6,038 bases of DNA. Source: DASUTW01 sp035513995 (lineage in GTDB: Bacteria; Actinomycetota; UBA4738; CALAEC01). This document shows positions 4,934-6,038 of this stretch, piece by piece; position 1 is the stretch's first letter, and each line of letters begins with the position of its first letter. The notes beneath the pieces are model-generated. The model did no database searches and had not been told where the DNA came from. It saw only the letters and a list, made by a program, of their open reading frames with translations. The stretch is from NCBI GenBank assembly GCA_035513995.1, contig DATKBL010000152.1, forward strand, positions 1 to 6,038, read 5' to 3'. The position numbers and the translations under genes are program-made.

Positions 4934-6038
4934 ATGGACGACAGCCCCAGACGCAACGTCAAGGATCTCCTCGCCGAGGCGAAGGACACCTCGGAGCTCA
5001 TGGTCGACCTGGCCTACGCGGCCGTCTTCTTCAACGACGAGGACCTGGCCGACGAGGTCGACCGACTCGAGGAGCTCATGCAGGGCTACATCCACGACCT
5101 CAACTGGATCTCGATGCTTGCCGCGCGCAGCCCCGAGGACGCCGAGGCGATGGCGGGCGTGCTGGCGATCGCCCGCGCGATCGAGAGCATCGGCGACGCC
5201 GCGGCCGACATCGCACGGGTGGTCACGGTGAAGCTGGGGATCCCGCCGATGCTCCGGGCCGACCTCCGCCATGCCGACGAGATCGTGGGCCGCGTGAAGG
5301 TCCGCGAGGAGTCCGAGTGCGTCGGGCGCAGCCTCCGCGACCTCACCCTCCCCACCGAGACGGGGATGTGGGTGATCGCGATCCGCCGCGGCATCGACTG
5401 GGAGACCGACCCCGGGGCCGACTCGGTTGTCTCCGCCGGCGACGTCCTCCTGTACCAGGGCCCGGAGGAGGGCGCGAACCTGATCCGCGAGAAGGCCGGC
5501 GCACCGCCCCTGCCACCCGCGCCCGAGGATGAACCGTTGGCGCTCTCGGAGCTGGACCGCGCCGTCGATCTGCTGGTCGAGATGAAGAACTCCGCCGAGG
5601 TCGCCGTGGGGCTCGCGTACTCGTCACTGCTGTTCCGGGAGCCGGCGCTGGCGGCCGAGGTCGCGGCGCTGGAGACGAGGTCCGACACCCTCCTCGACGA
5701 GCTGGAGTCGTGGGTCCTGCGGGCCTCGCCCGAGGCCAGGAACCCCGACGAGCTCCGCGGGCTGCTCCGGCTGGGCTACGCCTCGGAGATGGTCTTCGAC
5801 GCCGCGCGCGAGATGACGCGGGCCGTCGAGCACGGCGACGAGCTCCATCCGGTGGTCCAGGCGGCGCTGGAGGCCAGCGACGAGGTGGCCGTGGAGACCG
5901 TGGTCGAGGCGGGCTCGGGCGCCGAGGGCCAGACGCTGAAGGAGCTGTCGCTGGAGACCGAGGCGGGGATGCTGGCCCTGGCCATCCAGCGAGGCCGCCG
6001 GTGGATCCATCGTCCCCGGCCGCGCTTCCAGCTCGAGG
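4934..6038 (+). CDS. Duplicated PhoU-RCK_C (TrkA_C) protein, probable regulatory subunit of the transporter (3' truncated)
   Basis: The frame is open to the right edge: 368 codons are visible and no stop is reached. Domain order is PhoU-like helical domain (about 8-105), RCK_C/TrkA_C (about 118-188), a short Pro/Glu linker (189-204), a second PhoU-like domain (205-305) and a second RCK_C (from about 316, cut off). The two modules repeat with an offset of 201 residues: DLLAEAKDTSELMVDLAYA (11-29) matches DLLVEMKNSAEVAVGLAYS (212-230), and GRSLRDLTL...TGMWVIAIRRG (131-153) matches GQTLKELSL...AGMLALAIQRG (332-354). RCK_C domains bind small ligands or ions and gate potassium channels and related transporters. 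PhoU domains are helical bundles that often bind metals or membrane partners. No signal peptide or membrane segment is visible, so it is cytosolic. Proteins of this PhoU plus TrkA_C type are known as uncharacterised neighbours of MgtE-like permeases in archaea (from memory). The domain calls are firm; the regulatory role is inferred from linkage. Confidence 0.82.
   Translation, partial: MDDSPRRNVKDLLAEAKDTSELMVDLAYAAVFFNDEDLADEVDRLEELMQGYIHDLNWISMLAARSPEDAEAMAGVLAIARAIESIGDAAADIARVVTVKLGIPPMLRADLRHADEIVGRVKVREESECVGRSLRDLTLPTETGMWVIAIRRGIDWETDPGADSVVSAGDVLLYQGPEEGANLIREKAGAPPLPPAPEDEPLALSELDRAVDLLVEMKNSAEVAVGLAYSSLLFREPALAAEVAALETRSDTLLDELESWVLRASPEARNPDELRGLLRLGYASEMVFDAAREMTRAVEHGDELHPVVQAALEASDEVAVETVVEAGSGAEGQTLKELSLETEAGMLALAIQRGRRWIHRPRPRFQLE

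Noticed and set aside
4928..6010. Minus-strand open frames opposite the PhoU/RCK_C gene.
   Set aside because: The plus strand carries clear duplicated PhoU and RCK_C domains; the antisense frames show only compositional bias.

Overview
The window is very GC-rich (about 70% by eye) and its codons mostly end in G or C. It carries a PucR-family regulator, an actinobacterial-style GabT and a candidate leaderless promoter. Together these suggest a high-GC Gram-positive lineage, probably an actinobacterium. No rRNA, tRNA or marker gene is present to place it further. I see no CRISPR array, insertion sequence, integrase, tRNA or phage gene.

Layout, left to right. (1) Positions 2-538 (+) hold the 3' end of an unrecognised, beta-strand-rich protein. 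(2) A 7-bp hairpin at 538-556 spans this gene's stop codon and that of the convergent next gene. (3) Positions 555-2108 (-) encode a full-length PucR-family transcription regulator. (4) The 153-bp divergent intergenic region 2109-2261 holds two nearly identical 15-17 bp palindromes, 40 bp centre to centre, with a third unrelated dyad midway between them. One palindrome overlaps a good -10 box placed for leaderless transcription of the regulator. (5) Positions 2262-3605 (+) encode a complete GabT-type class III aminotransferase. (6) The 81-bp gap 3606-3686 contains a plausible -35/-10 pair. (7) Positions 3687-4901 (+) encode an SLC41/MgtE-like membrane transporter made of two tandem membrane domains, without the cytosolic N and CBS domains of classical MgtE. 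(8) From 4934 to the right edge (+) lies a cytosolic protein with the order PhoU, RCK_C (TrkA_C), PhoU, RCK_C, cut off by the window end.

Functionally there are two units. The first is a regulator-operator-gabT cassette, in which the PucR protein probably controls its own gene and a GABA or related omega-amino acid transaminase through the paired operators. The second is a two-gene cation transport unit, in which a transporter lacking a sensor domain sits 32 bp upstream of a separate PhoU/RCK_C protein that could be its gating subunit. Both proteins of the second unit are internally duplicated (repeat offsets of 210 and 201 residues), which suggests matched pseudo-two-fold symmetry. The paired operators and the transporter/regulator pair are the most interesting parts of the window.
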